This document shows positions 15,778 through 25,022 of a stretch of 64,000 nt of DNA, one piece after another. Under the pieces are notes generated by a model, which saw only the letters and a program-made list of their open reading frames with translations, was not told where the DNA came from and did not search any database. The translations under genes were made by a program, and so were the position numbers. How positions within the stretch are numbered: position 1 is the stretch's first letter; every line of letters starts with the position of its first letter. Source of the stretch: Candidatus Pullilachnospira intestinigallinarum (lineage in GTDB: Bacteria; Bacillota; Clostridia; Lachnospirales; Lachnospiraceae); NCBI GenBank assembly GCA_018711275.1, contig DVIN01000043.1, forward strand, positions 1 to 64,000. The letters are read 5' to 3'.

Positions 15778-17109
15778 ATGAAAAGGAAATGGAAGGAAAA
15801 AAGAAGGGTTTTCTGTATTCTGACCGCTGCCGCAATGGCGTTGACAGCGGGATGCGGCGGGGAAGAAAAGGAACCGGCAGGTGAAGTGGAACAGACCAAT
15901 GACAGTCTGACCATCTGCGTGCTGGACACCTTTCAGCATCTGTATCTGGAGGAAATTACTGTCCGATGGAAAGCAGAATATCCGGACATTGAGCTGATCT
16001 ATGATCTGGTGCCGGGAGACGCCTCTGCGGAGGAAGAAAAACGGGTATCCACCGAGTTGATGGCGGGGAATGGAGCAGATCTGTACCTTGAACCTGCCAA
16101 TCTGGGAATTGATGTGTACAAGGCCCAGGAGGCAGGGGCCTGGGAAGATCTGATGCTATGGTTTGAAACGCAGGAAGATTTTTCAGAGGACAATTATGTC
16201 GCCGGAACCTTCGACCTTTACGATAACACGGAGGCCTGCTATGTATTTCCCACCAGTGTGTCCCCCAACTTTTATGCCTTATATAAGGAGAAGATCCAGG
16301 AGCTTCAGCTGAACCCGTCATCCTGGACGGATATGGAAGGTATGTTGGATGCGCTGGAACGCTATTATGAAAGGTATCCGCAGGACAGGCCGTTTATTGC
16401 CATAGAACCATATACGAACTACCTTATGGGATACGGTTGTAATGTGGCAGACGGAATGAAGAATGCGGAAATCCTGGATAACCCGGATTTTAAGCGGGAT
16501 ATGGAGCTTTATAAGAAGCAGGCATATCCGGAAGGCGTATCTCTGGTGGATGAGCCGGAATCTTTTGATTATATCCAGGCAAAGGAAGAATTGTTTGCCG
16601 GTCAGCATAATTATCTGGGCAAAGCATTTTATACACTCGTAGAAGATTACGTTCGCATGGGCGGAGAAGAAGATGCGGAACTGGTGAATATGTACGGGGC
16701 CGACGGTTCAAAACTGCTGGGTGTAGGAAATACATGGGCCATCAGTTCTTCCAGTCACAACAAAGAAAATGCGTTTCGTTTTCTTCAGCTGTATATGGAA
16801 ATGGAAGCCAGCGATCCGGAAATGGTCAGCGGCTCCACGGATAAAAGGGTGACGGAGGAATATCTGAGGCAGTTCAGAGAAGAGTGGATGAAAGAGGAAC
16901 TGCTGATTGAGGGAGAGGTATATCCCGGGTTGACGGAAAAAACGTTTCAGATTTTGGAAGATACTTATATGAATGGAACAGCAACGCTGTTTCAGCCGTA
17001 CACATACGATATTCTGGACCGGCTGGAACCGTATTTTACCGGACAGGCCAGCTATGAGGAGTGTGCCCGGGAGGCCAGGGAATATCTGGAGATTTATTAT
17101 TCAGAATAG
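15778..17109 (+). CDS. Solute-binding lipoprotein, array copy 1
   Basis: A 443-residue extracellular solute-binding protein (family 1-like) with a lipoprotein signal ending in LTAGC (Cys at about 25). Its paralogs next door share the blocks ELMAGxGxDLY, the motif YKAQEAG, AGTFDLYDNTEACY and a common C-terminus ending EIYYSE. The fold is expected to bind a sugar, peptide or similar ligand on the outer face of the membrane. No ABC permease or ATPase gene is in the array. It starts after an AAGGGGGAAGG ribosome site and is transcribed divergently from the split-kinase operon. A sensory role is inferred from this context; the ligand is unknown. Confidence 0.85.
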   Translation: MKRKWKEKRRVFCILTAAAMALTAGCGGEEKEPAGEVEQTNDSLTICVLDTFQHLYLEEITVRWKAEYPDIELIYDLVPGDASAEEEKRVSTELMAGNGADLYLEPANLGIDVYKAQEAGAWEDLMLWFETQEDFSEDNYVAGTFDLYDNTEACYVFPTSVSPNFYALYKEKIQELQLNPSSWTDMEGMLDALERYYERYPQDRPFIAIEPYTNYLMGYGCNVADGMKNAEILDNPDFKRDMELYKKQAYPEGVSLVDEPESFDYIQAKEELFAGQHNYLGKAFYTLVEDYVRMGGEEDAELVNMYGADGSKLLGVGNTWAISSSSHNKENAFRFLQLYMEMEASDPEMVSGSTDKRVTEEYLRQFREEWMKEELLIEGEVYPGLTEKTFQILEDTYMNGTATLFQPYTYDILDRLEPYFTGQASYEECAREAREYLEIYYSE

Positions 17110-17136
17110 GGGAAACGGGAGGAGATGGAAGAAGGG

Positions 17137-18462
17137 ATGAAAAATTACCGGAGAAACAGAAGGCTTATCCTTTTTTGTGGAGTTGGAATGTTGTTATTGG
17201 CTGCATGCGGAGAAAAGAATATGGCTGCAGATTCTTCTGACACGGGAAAACTGAAAATCTGTATATCGGAATCTGAAAAACGCATTTATTTGGACGATGT
17301 GATTCCTTTTTATGAAAAAGAAAATCCGGAGGTAGAGATTGAGTGGGAGTTTGTTGCTCTGGGAGAGAATAGAGAGGAGCAAATAGAAGAAAGAGACAGA
17401 ATTGCATCAGAATTGATGGCGGGAGATGGGGCTGATTTATATTTTAATGTGGAAAGCTTCCTGGGGGATCCTTATAAGGCGCAGGAAGCGGGATGTTTTA
17501 CGGATCTGATTCCGTTGCTGAAGGAGTATACACAGTTCCGGGAAAATGACTTCATCAGCGGAACTTTTGATATTCTGGAGGATGGGGAGGAATGTTATAT
17601 CTTGCCTGTTGTGAATTCCTTTCCGGTAACTATGATTCAAAAATCTATGGAAGCAGATCTGGGAATTGATGTAAACAGCTGGAACAGTATTACGGATTAT
17701 TGTGCTGGCGTACAGAAATTTTATGAGAAATATCCGGATGAAAGGCCGTTTCTTGTAAATGATAATGGCCTGCCCGGAATTGCTTCTTTTGGGTTTGAAA
17801 TATGGGAGGAAGAAAAAACTTTTTCCGTTTTACGATCTCCGGAATGGAAAGAAAACCTGGAACTTATGAAACGCTGGATCTATCCGGATGGTGCTGCTTC
17901 GGGACCTGATATCTATGGAGATTATACGCAGTATGAGCAGGAAATGGACAGTTTTATCAGAGGAGAAGATATACATTTTGTAAAAAATACGCCCGACATC
18001 AGAACAATTGAGGATTATATACGAATGGGAGGGGAATCGGAGACAGATCTGGTCCCGGTATACGATATCAATGGGGAAAAACAGACAAACGCGATTTGCG
18101 GTATTGCAATAGCTGCTTCCAGTGAAAACAAGGAGGAGGCGATGCTGTTTATAAAAACGATGCTGGAACATATGGGAGGAACTACGCTGAAAGCGGATAA
18201 TAAAAATGTTTTGAAAGAACTTCGGGAGCAGTACGGAAAACAGGAGGTTGTTATTAATGGCCAGGTATATGACGGTTTGACGGAAACAACATTCAGCAAA
18301 ATAGAAGAATGGATGGATCAGGCTGTGGTGATCTGTTATATCCCGGCGGAAGTCAACAGTAAATTAAATGACAATTATGAGAAGTTTTGGAAGGATGAAA
18401 TTTCATATGACCAATGTATTGATGAGTGTATAGATTTTATGAAGATTTATTATTCAGAATAG
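17137..18462 (+). CDS. Solute-binding lipoprotein, array copy 2
   Basis: A 441-residue paralog of the neighbouring lipoproteins, with signal peptide and lipobox LLAAC, then the shared blocks ELMAGDGADLYF, DPYKAQEAGCFTDL, SGTFDILEDGEECY and a C-terminus ending KIYYSE. Its DNA is clearly more AT-rich than copies 1, 3 and 4, which suggests a separate origin or different selection. The ATG at 17137 was preferred because the GGAGGAG site sits too close to an earlier ATG at 17125; both are possible. It follows copy 1 by a few bases and precedes copy 3 by 18 nt, so they are probably co-transcribed. The ligand is unknown. Confidence 0.83.
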   Translation: MKNYRRNRRLILFCGVGMLLLAACGEKNMAADSSDTGKLKICISESEKRIYLDDVIPFYEKENPEVEIEWEFVALGENREEQIEERDRIASELMAGDGADLYFNVESFLGDPYKAQEAGCFTDLIPLLKEYTQFRENDFISGTFDILEDGEECYILPVVNSFPVTMIQKSMEADLGIDVNSWNSITDYCAGVQKFYEKYPDERPFLVNDNGLPGIASFGFEIWEEEKTFSVLRSPEWKENLELMKRWIYPDGAASGPDIYGDYTQYEQEMDSFIRGEDIHFVKNTPDIRTIEDYIRMGGESETDLVPVYDINGEKQTNAICGIAIAASSENKEEAMLFIKTMLEHMGGTTLKADNKNVLKELREQYGKQEVVINGQVYDGLTETTFSKIEEWMDQAVVICYIPAEVNSKLNDNYEKFWKDEISYDQCIDECIDFMKIYYSE

Positions 18463-18480
18463 GAAGAAGGTGTGTTTTGC

Positions 18481-19860
18481 ATGAGAAGAAAGAAGTCATC
18501 TGAAATAAGGCTGTTCAGCATCCTGCTGGTTGCCACATTGCTTATGACCGCAGGATGCGGCACAGGAGGAAGTTCACCGGATACAGCCTCCCCGAAAGAA
18601 GACGGGTTTACGGAGGAAACCTCCGACTCCTCAGACGCGCTTCGGGTATGCGTGGTGGACACACAGGTGAGATATTCCGAGGATGCCAGAGGCATTTTTC
18701 AGGCGAAGTATCCGGATGTGAATGTGGAACTGGAAATTGTTCCCTTTGAAAATCTGGAGGAGGAGAAAACCCGGATATCCTCGGAACTGATGGCAGGAGA
18801 AGGATGCGATCTTTACATCAATGTGGATTATCTTCTGGAAGATCCCTACAAAGCTCAGCAGGCAGGCGCTTTTGCCGATCTGGTTCCGCTGTTTCGGCAA
18901 TATACGGATCTTGGCGAAGAAGATTTTATGCCCGGAACCTTTGACGGACTGGAGAATGGAGAGGAATGTTATATTCTTCCTCTGACCCAATCCTTTTCCC
19001 TGCTGGTGATCCGAAAAGATATGCAGGAGGAACTGGGGATTTCGCCGGATACCTGGAGCGGGCCGGAGGATCTGAACCGCTGTGTGGCCACGTTTTACGA
19101 AAAATATCCCCAGGAACATGCGTTCAGCTTATATGAAAGCTTATACCCGTCAATGGAAAACTACGGGTTCCGGATCTGGAAAGGAAAAGAAAATATCCGG
19201 ATTCTGAAAGAATCTGACTGGCAGAACGGACTGGATATGGAAAAAAGCATGTTGTATCCGGAAGGAACATACATCGGGATGCAGCCGGATAATACCGTGG
19301 AGGGATACCGGAAAATGGAGAGGGAAGAGGAAAAAAGGTTTTCAAATGAGGTAATGTGCATGGGAAAACTGATGATCGGCTTCTACAACCAGGAGAATTA
19401 TATCCGTATGGGCGGAGAAGAAGGGGCTGATCTCTTTCCGGAATACGATGCAGAGGGGAAAATTCTGACCATGGGAATGACTGGTGTTGCGATCCCCCAG
19501 TCCAGCAATAAAAAAGAGGAAGCCATCCACCTGGTGCAGGAACTTGTCAGAAATTATGTGGCTGTGGGAGTTACCGGTACTACATGGAAAGAAGGGAACG
19601 ATATTCTGCTTGAAAATCTCAGGAAAGAATTTGGCAGCGGCGAGGTGAACATTGAGGGCACGGTCTACCCTGGTCTGACGGAAACCACCTTTGAAAAACT
19701 GGAACAGTGGATCGATCAGGCAGAAGTGTATTATCCGGCATATGTGGAGCTGGGAAATGGCATCTACGACCGCATGGAGCCATATCTGACCGGAGAAAAA
19801 ACGTATGAGGAATGTATGAAAGAGGTGGAGGAATTCATGGAGATTTACTTCTCGGAATAG
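18481..19860 (+). CDS. Solute-binding lipoprotein, array copy 3
   Basis: A 459-residue paralog with lipobox MTAGC (Cys about 24), a Ser/Pro/Glu-rich linker that would lift the domain off the membrane, and the shared blocks ELMAGEGCDLYI, DPYKAQQAGAFADL and PGTFDGLENGEECY; it ends EIYFSE. The ATG at 18481 has GAAGG about 10 nt upstream; a GTG at 18472 is less likely. Copies 2 and 3 look closest to each other in the first half. It has a tight spacing to copy 2 and is probably in the same transcript. The ligand is unknown. Confidence 0.85.
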   Translation: MRRKKSSEIRLFSILLVATLLMTAGCGTGGSSPDTASPKEDGFTEETSDSSDALRVCVVDTQVRYSEDARGIFQAKYPDVNVELEIVPFENLEEEKTRISSELMAGEGCDLYINVDYLLEDPYKAQQAGAFADLVPLFRQYTDLGEEDFMPGTFDGLENGEECYILPLTQSFSLLVIRKDMQEELGISPDTWSGPEDLNRCVATFYEKYPQEHAFSLYESLYPSMENYGFRIWKGKENIRILKESDWQNGLDMEKSMLYPEGTYIGMQPDNTVEGYRKMEREEEKRFSNEVMCMGKLMIGFYNQENYIRMGGEEGADLFPEYDAEGKILTMGMTGVAIPQSSNKKEEAIHLVQELVRNYVAVGVTGTTWKEGNDILLENLRKEFGSGEVNIEGTVYPGLTETTFEKLEQWIDQAEVYYPAYVELGNGIYDRMEPYLTGEKTYEECMKEVEEFMEIYFSE

Positions 19861-19867
19861 AAATTCC

Positions 19868-19905
19868 GCCGGCAGAAACATGGGGCAATATGGGATCTGC
19901 CGGAG
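19868..19905 (+). promoter_or_regulatory. Hairpin between array copies 3 and 4
   Basis: CCGGCAGA pairs with TCTGCCGG in the only sizeable gap (68 nt) of the array. There is no T-run, so it may affect mRNA stability or processing rather than end transcription. Confidence 0.4.
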
Positions 19906-19928
19906 GATGAAGAAACGGAGGTTGGCAG

Positions 19929-21257
19929 ATGAAAGAATACAGGAAACGATGGTATCTGAGTGCACTGGCTGTACTGATTCCCCTGACCACGGGATGCCGG
20001 ACCTCTCTGCCGTTTTCCGGGGAGGTAGAGCAGACCAATGCCAGTCTGTCCATTGATGTGCTGGAGGATGAACGGATTTACTGGGATCCGGTCATTCAGG
20101 AGTTTCAGAGCCGGTATCCGGATGTGCAGGTGGAGATCTGTTCCTATTCCGCCGAAGAGATGGCCGAAACTGCTTCACAACGAGAGACAGAATTGATGGC
20201 GGGGGAGGGAAAGGATCTTTACCTGAGTGTCGAAAGCTCTGGATTTGATTTTTATAAGGTGCAGCAGTCGGGGGTGTTTGCGGATCTGTATCCGTTTTTT
20301 GCAAAAGAACCCGGATTTTCCGAAGAGAATTACCTTGCAGGAATATTTGATGTTTTTGAAAATGAAGAGACCTGCTGTATTGTCCCCACCCAGGCTATTT
20401 TCTCCGCCTGTGTGACCACGCAAGCCATCAATGAGGAAATCCCGGTGCCGCTGGATGAACTGGAGAATTATCAGGATTTTGTCACGGATAAACTGTATTT
20501 TGTCGGACAGTATCCGGACAGGAAGGATCTTCCGTTGGAGAGCGATTCCGGAGAATATAATGCCCGGTGGGGCGTGGCCATCCAGGACGGACAGAAGCGT
20601 TTTGAACAGCTGTTTCAAAGCGATCTGTGGAAAAAGGAACAGCAGCTGACAAAACACCGCAGGGAGGCTGATCCGGATGCCATCCCCATGGATTGGAGCT
20701 ACGTGGAGGAATTTCAGAAAAATCTGCCCCGGGCCATGGAGGAGAAAAGCTATCTGTGCCTGGATGCCCAGATAGATTTGGCTTTTTTGCTGTATTGTCA
20801 GCTGGGAGGGGCAGAAGGAGCGGTGATCGCTCCGATTCCGGATGTACAGGGAAATGTCCTTGTTTATCCGGCGGCCTGCGTGGCAGTCAGCCAGAACAGC
20901 CCCAACAAGGAAAATGCCTTCCGCCTGCTGCAGATCATGCTGGAGGAAAAGTATCAGAAAATGAATGGAGGACCGGTGGTAAAAAAATACCTTACCGGAG
21001 AAAACTGGAAAGAAACTTACGGACAGGAAACCCTACTGATTCAGGGGAAGAGCTGTCCGGGGGCAGACGGGGAAACCATTGACGGCCTGGCCGGACAGTT
21101 CCAAAATGGCAGGATGGCCGCCGGGCTGCTGACAGCCACCAAAGAGAAATATTCGGAATGTCTGGAAACGTATTTTAAAGGGTTTAAAGGGGGGAGCTCT
21201 CTGGAAACATGCGCAGAGGAATTCCTCAGCTATCTGGAGGTGTATCTCTCGGAATAA
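19929..21257 (+). CDS. Solute-binding lipoprotein, array copy 4
   Basis: A 442-residue paralog, the most divergent of the four, with lipobox LTTGC (Cys about 23). It keeps the mature-start motif GEVEQTNASL seen in copy 1 (GEVEQTNDSL), the block TELMAGEGKDLYL, the segment DFYKVQQSGVFADL and the C-terminal EVYLSE ending. GGAGG lies 7 nt before the ATG. It is last in the array, followed by a large hairpin. The shared N-terminal linker with copy 1 suggests that copy 4 arose from a copy-1-like gene. The ligand is unknown, and the missing transporter genes again argue for a receptor or scavenging role. Confidence 0.83.
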   Translation: MKEYRKRWYLSALAVLIPLTTGCRTSLPFSGEVEQTNASLSIDVLEDERIYWDPVIQEFQSRYPDVQVEICSYSAEEMAETASQRETELMAGEGKDLYLSVESSGFDFYKVQQSGVFADLYPFFAKEPGFSEENYLAGIFDVFENEETCCIVPTQAIFSACVTTQAINEEIPVPLDELENYQDFVTDKLYFVGQYPDRKDLPLESDSGEYNARWGVAIQDGQKRFEQLFQSDLWKKEQQLTKHRREADPDAIPMDWSYVEEFQKNLPRAMEEKSYLCLDAQIDLAFLLYCQLGGAEGAVIAPIPDVQGNVLVYPAACVAVSQNSPNKENAFRLLQIMLEEKYQKMNGGPVVKKYLTGENWKETYGQETLLIQGKSCPGADGETIDGLAGQFQNGRMAAGLLTATKEKYSECLETYFKGFKGGSSLETCAEEFLSYLEVYLSE

Positions 21258-21292
21258 ACCATGAAAAAATTCAGGAATACCTTGTCATGAAA

Positions 21293-21354
21293 AAACGGAT
21301 GCCCTCCGGCAGCCGCGCCCCATGGGGAGGCGCTGCCGGATCGGACATCCGTTT
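21293..21354 (+). terminator. Large hairpin ending the lipoprotein array
   Basis: AAACGGATG pairs with CATCCGTTT, enclosing CCGGCAG/CTGCCGG and a GC-rich inner stem. The T-run is weak. It lies between two convergent genes and may act on both. Confidence 0.65.
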
Positions 21355-21403
21355 GTCATACATGATAATGGAAAATCACGGAACGTGCTTTTGGCAGCAT
21401 CGC

Positions 21404-24040
21404 TCAGTCTTTTGCCATCCGTCTCTGGATGAATTTTACCAGCTCCACGATCGGAATGACCAGTGCGCCCAGCACAATGGCGATCAGGTACTCGCTCAGT
21501 TCCACGCTGGTGAAATCGAAAGCGTTGGCCAGAAACGGTACTTCACATACCAGTGTGGTCAGAATCAGGGAACCCAGCGCTGCCAGCAGCAGGAATCTGT
21601 TCTGAGATCCCAGCTTGAAGATACTTCCTCTCTGGGAACGCATGTTGATGCTGTGGAAAATCTCCGCCATGGACATGGTGATAAATGCCATGGTGGTTCC
21701 GTCCGGACTGTTGGCAATTTCCCATACGCCCGACTCCATGTAATGACCGATGAAGTAGGCGGCCATTACCAGGATGGTAACCAGCGCGCCCTGGTAGGCA
21801 ATATCAAATCCCATGCCGTTGGCAAAGATACCGGCCTTGGCGTCTCTGGGTTTTCTTTTCATGATATCCGGCTCTGCCTTTTCCATACCCAGCGCCAGTG
21901 CGGGGAAGCAGTCCGTTACCAGGTTAATCCACAGCAGGTGAACCGGCTGCAGGATGGTGAAGCCCAGCAGGGTGGCGAAGAAAATACTCAGCACCTCGCT
22001 CATGTTGGAGCCCAGCAGGAACTGGATGGCTTTCCGGATATTGTCGTAGATCCGGCGGCCTTCCTCCACGGCGCCCACGATGGTGGCAAAGTTGTCATCG
22101 GCCAGTACCATGTCGGCCACATTCTTGGTAACATCGGTACCGGTGATACCCATTCCCACGCCGATATCGGCTGCCTTGATGGAGGGAGCGTCGTTGACGC
22201 CGTCTCCGGTCATGGCGGTTACATAGCCGGCTTTCTTCCAGGCGGTAACAATCCGTGTCTTATGCTCCGGCTGTACCCGGGCATACACACTGATATTCCG
22301 GAATTCCTTTTCAAATTCCGCGTCGCTCATCTCACTGAGCTGTGAACCGGTGATGGCTTTGGTGCCCTCGGTGAGAATGCCCAGCTCTTTGGCGATGGCC
22401 ACAGCGGTGTCGATATGGTCGCCGGTGATCATGATGGGACGAACGCCTGCGCCGCGGCACTCCACGATGGCGTCCTTAACCTCCGGACGAACCGGGTCAA
22501 TCATGCCGCCCAGACCGATGAAGCAAAGATCCTGCTCCAGATCCGCCGCTTCACAGCTGGCAGGCATCTGAGGCCAGATTCTTCTGGAACATGCCAGCAC
22601 ACGGAGCGCCCGGTCTGCCATGGCCTTGTTGGCCTTCAGGATCTCGTTCCGGTATTCTTCTGTCATGGGAACGGCTTTTCCGTCTTTCAGATAGTGGGTA
22701 CATTTCTGAATGATCACATCAGGAGCACCCTTGGTATACTGCACATAGCCGTCGGCGGTCTCGTGAACCGTGGACATCATCTTACGTCCGGAATCAAAAG
22801 GAGCCTCGCCGCAGCGTTTCTGCTGAGCCTTCAGATCATACTTGGGCATTCCCAGCTTGTTGGCCCAGGCCACCAGCGCCGCCTCTGTGGGCTCTCCGGT
22901 GATATTGCCCTCTTTGTCCAGCTCCGCGTCGCTACAGAGAGCCATACCGGAAGCCAGCAGTTTTTCGTCCTCTCCGAAGAAGTCCACGATGGTCATCTTG
23001 TTCTGAGTCAGCGTTCCGGTTTTATCAGAACAGATAATCTGCGCGCATCCCAGCGTTTCCACTGCAGTCAGCCGGCGGATAATGGCGTTTCTGTGGGACA
23101 TATTGGTGACTCCGATGGAGAGTACCACCGTCACCACTGCGGCCAGACCTTCCGGAATGGCGGCAACGGCCAGAGATACGGCGATCATCAGGGAATTCAG
23201 ACCCACCTCAAAGTTCAGGCTTCCTGCCCGGATCAGCTGTACCGCAAATACAATCACACAGATGCCCAGCACCAGCCAGGTAAGAATCTTGGACAGCTGA
23301 TTCAGTTTGATCTGAAGCGGAGTGGCGCTGTCCTCCGCCTGCTGCAGGGCATCGGCGATTTTACCCATCTCCGTGTCCATTCCGGTGGCCGTGATTACAG
23401 CTGTACCTCTTCCGTAAACAACCGTACTTCCCATGTACAGCATGTTTTTCCGGTCACCCAGGGGTACGTCTTTGACGTCACCTTTCAGACCAATCAGATC
23501 CATAAATTTGGTTACGGGAACAGACTCTCCGGTCAGAGCAGCCTCCTCCGCTTTCAGACTGGCGCTCTCCAGGATTCTGGCGTCTGCGGGAACCGCGTCT
23601 CCGGCTTCCAGATGGATCACATCACCCACCACCAGATCTTCACTGTGGATCACCTGAAGCTTGCCGTCGCGCAGTACCTTTGATGTGGCTGCCGACATCT
23701 CCTGCAGGGCTTCGATGGCTTTCTCGGCCTTGCTCTCCTGATATACACCCAGGATCGCGTTGATGATAACCACCGCAAGAATGATGATTACATCCGCGAA
23801 GCTGTCGTTTTCCACCACCGCCAGTACACCGCTGACCGCAGCTGCCGCCAGAAGGATGATAATCATGGGATCTGCCAGCTGCTCCAGGAACCGGCGGATC
23901 AGAGATTTGCCTTTGGCTGCCGCAAGACGGTTTTTGCCGTTCTTTTCCAGGCGGGCCGCAGCTTCGCTCTGAGAAAGACCGTTTTCCGTGACGCCCAGCT
24001 CTCTCAGAACATCTTCTTTCGACTCGCAATAATAACGCAT
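21404..24040 (-). CDS. Calcium-translocating P-type ATPase (type IIA/PMCA-like)
   Basis: An 878-residue ion pump. In order: actuator domain with LTGESVPV (about 175), membrane helix with the ion-binding motif AAIPEGLAAVV (about 305), phosphorylation site CSDKTGTLTQNK (about 345), the nucleotide-binding KGAPD, the hinge TGDGVNDAPS (about 620) and C-terminal helices ending near KFIQRR. This is the pattern of bacterial Ca2+ exporters with ten membrane segments. The ATG at 24040 has AGGAGG upstream. It stands alone with its own promoter (24080-24108). Ca2+ is the likely substrate; Mn2+ or Na+ cannot be excluded from sequence. Confidence 0.92.
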   Translation of the reverse strand: MRYYCESKEDVLRELGVTENGLSQSEAAARLEKNGKNRLAAAKGKSLIRRFLEQLADPMIIILLAAAAVSGVLAVVENDSFADVIIILAVVIINAILGVYQESKAEKAIEALQEMSAATSKVLRDGKLQVIHSEDLVVGDVIHLEAGDAVPADARILESASLKAEEAALTGESVPVTKFMDLIGLKGDVKDVPLGDRKNMLYMGSTVVYGRGTAVITATGMDTEMGKIADALQQAEDSATPLQIKLNQLSKILTWLVLGICVIVFAVQLIRAGSLNFEVGLNSLMIAVSLAVAAIPEGLAAVVTVVLSIGVTNMSHRNAIIRRLTAVETLGCAQIICSDKTGTLTQNKMTIVDFFGEDEKLLASGMALCSDAELDKEGNITGEPTEAALVAWANKLGMPKYDLKAQQKRCGEAPFDSGRKMMSTVHETADGYVQYTKGAPDVIIQKCTHYLKDGKAVPMTEEYRNEILKANKAMADRALRVLACSRRIWPQMPASCEAADLEQDLCFIGLGGMIDPVRPEVKDAIVECRGAGVRPIMITGDHIDTAVAIAKELGILTEGTKAITGSQLSEMSDAEFEKEFRNISVYARVQPEHKTRIVTAWKKAGYVTAMTGDGVNDAPSIKAADIGVGMGITGTDVTKNVADMVLADDNFATIVGAVEEGRRIYDNIRKAIQFLLGSNMSEVLSIFFATLLGFTILQPVHLLWINLVTDCFPALALGMEKAEPDIMKRKPRDAKAGIFANGMGFDIAYQGALVTILVMAAYFIGHYMESGVWEIANSPDGTTMAFITMSMAEIFHSINMRSQRGSIFKLGSQNRFLLLAALGSLILTTLVCEVPFLANAFDFTSVELSEYLIAIVLGALVIPIVELVKFIQRRMAKD

Positions 24041-24079
24041 AGCTTGTCCTCCTTTTGTATTTTTGCGTCCATTTGATAA

Positions 24080-24108
24080 ATTATACCATGCGGCAAAGAT
24101 GGTAACAA
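24080..24108 (-). promoter_or_regulatory. Promoter for the Ca2+ ATPase
   Basis: On the minus strand: TTGTTA, a 17-nt spacer and TATAAT, 40 nt before the start codon. Confidence 0.75.
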
Positions 24109-24290
24109 GGGAAATGCGGGAAGAACTGTAACACTTTGCAACGGGGGAAGAGCAAAATACAGTTTCCTCCGAACTGACCGTAACAGAATGTGACGCGCGT
24201 GAAAACATTATGTTCCTTATCAGCCGTCTGGCGTTTTATATTGCAACGCCCGTGCGGAAGCAGGACAGGTGTAGGCTGAAAAGCCGGTTT

Positions 24291-24944
24291 TCACGGACTG
24301 TCCCACGCCCATGCAGCCTCATCAATGAGAGAATATCCCCTGTCAAGCGCATCTGCCTCTATGATACAGAATTCCACCGCCCGTCCGATATATTCATCCG
24401 CCAGGGTTTCCGTGAAAAAGTACGGTTTTTCTTCCGGATGTCCAGCATTGGAAAAGTCTTTTTCCAGTTCCTCAAGCATCCATCGGGCCTGAAAGGGAAA
24501 AAGTGAGCAAACGGGCTCCTGATCAAATGCTTCGGGCAGAACAATATGCCGGGGAATCTCATAGCCACGGACCAGATGGCTGTTGAGCAGCACATAATCA
24601 TGATGAAGCTTTTCCACATATCCCGGTATTCTGGACGACCAGCCGCAGTCCTTGTATATAAAATTCCGGTAAAGCAGATCCTGCACCAGATGAAAATAAT
24701 ATCCCAGATACAGCCCGTCCTTCTGTTTAAGCTCCCGAGAAAAGGCAGCCCGGAAGGCAGAGAGCCGGTAGCTGGTCTGCGAGCCGTTTTTCAGCCGGAA
24801 TTTCAGGTGAGATTCATCGGATTTTACTCCGGGGCCGCAGGCGTCCGGAAGGATGGAGCCCAGAAAAAAACGATCAAAATCCCCCAGATGACGCTGCCGT
24901 AGCATTTCCCGGGAAATAGCCAGATGCATAAGTCGTGATGCCAT
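24291..24944 (-). CDS. Putative zinc-dependent phospholipase C-like protein
   Basis: A 217-residue soluble protein with no signal peptide. The opening pattern MASRLMHLAIS, GDFDRFFLGSILPDA and a later YYFHLVQDLLY place His and Asp residues as in the all-helical zinc-dependent phospholipase C/S1-P1 nuclease-like proteins common in Clostridia (often annotated only as hypothetical). The metal-site assignment is my inference. AGGAGG lies 5 nt before the ATG. It reads in the same direction as the adhE gene upstream but lies after its terminator. No partner genes suggest a substrate. Confidence 0.5.
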   Translation of the reverse strand: MASRLMHLAISREMLRQRHLGDFDRFFLGSILPDACGPGVKSDESHLKFRLKNGSQTSYRLSAFRAAFSRELKQKDGLYLGYYFHLVQDLLYRNFIYKDCGWSSRIPGYVEKLHHDYVLLNSHLVRGYEIPRHIVLPEAFDQEPVCSLFPFQARWMLEELEKDFSNAGHPEEKPYFFTETLADEYIGRAVEFCIIEADALDRGYSLIDEAAWAWDSP

Positions 24945-24965
24945 AAAAACCTCCTGTGCAATGCA

Positions 24966-25003
24966 GAAAATCCGCCGCCCCGAGGACTTTCGGGACGGCG
25001 GAT
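24966..25003 (-). terminator. Terminator of adhE
   Basis: On the minus strand ATCCGCCG pairs with CGGCGGAT, followed by TTTTC. Confidence 0.8.
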
Positions 25004-25022
25004 CGCCGCAGAAGCGTCTGCT

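Noticed and set aside
21209-23683. Open frames antisense to the Ca2+ ATPase
   Set aside because: His/Gln/Gly-rich translations with no family match; the opposite strand has all P-type ATPase motifs.
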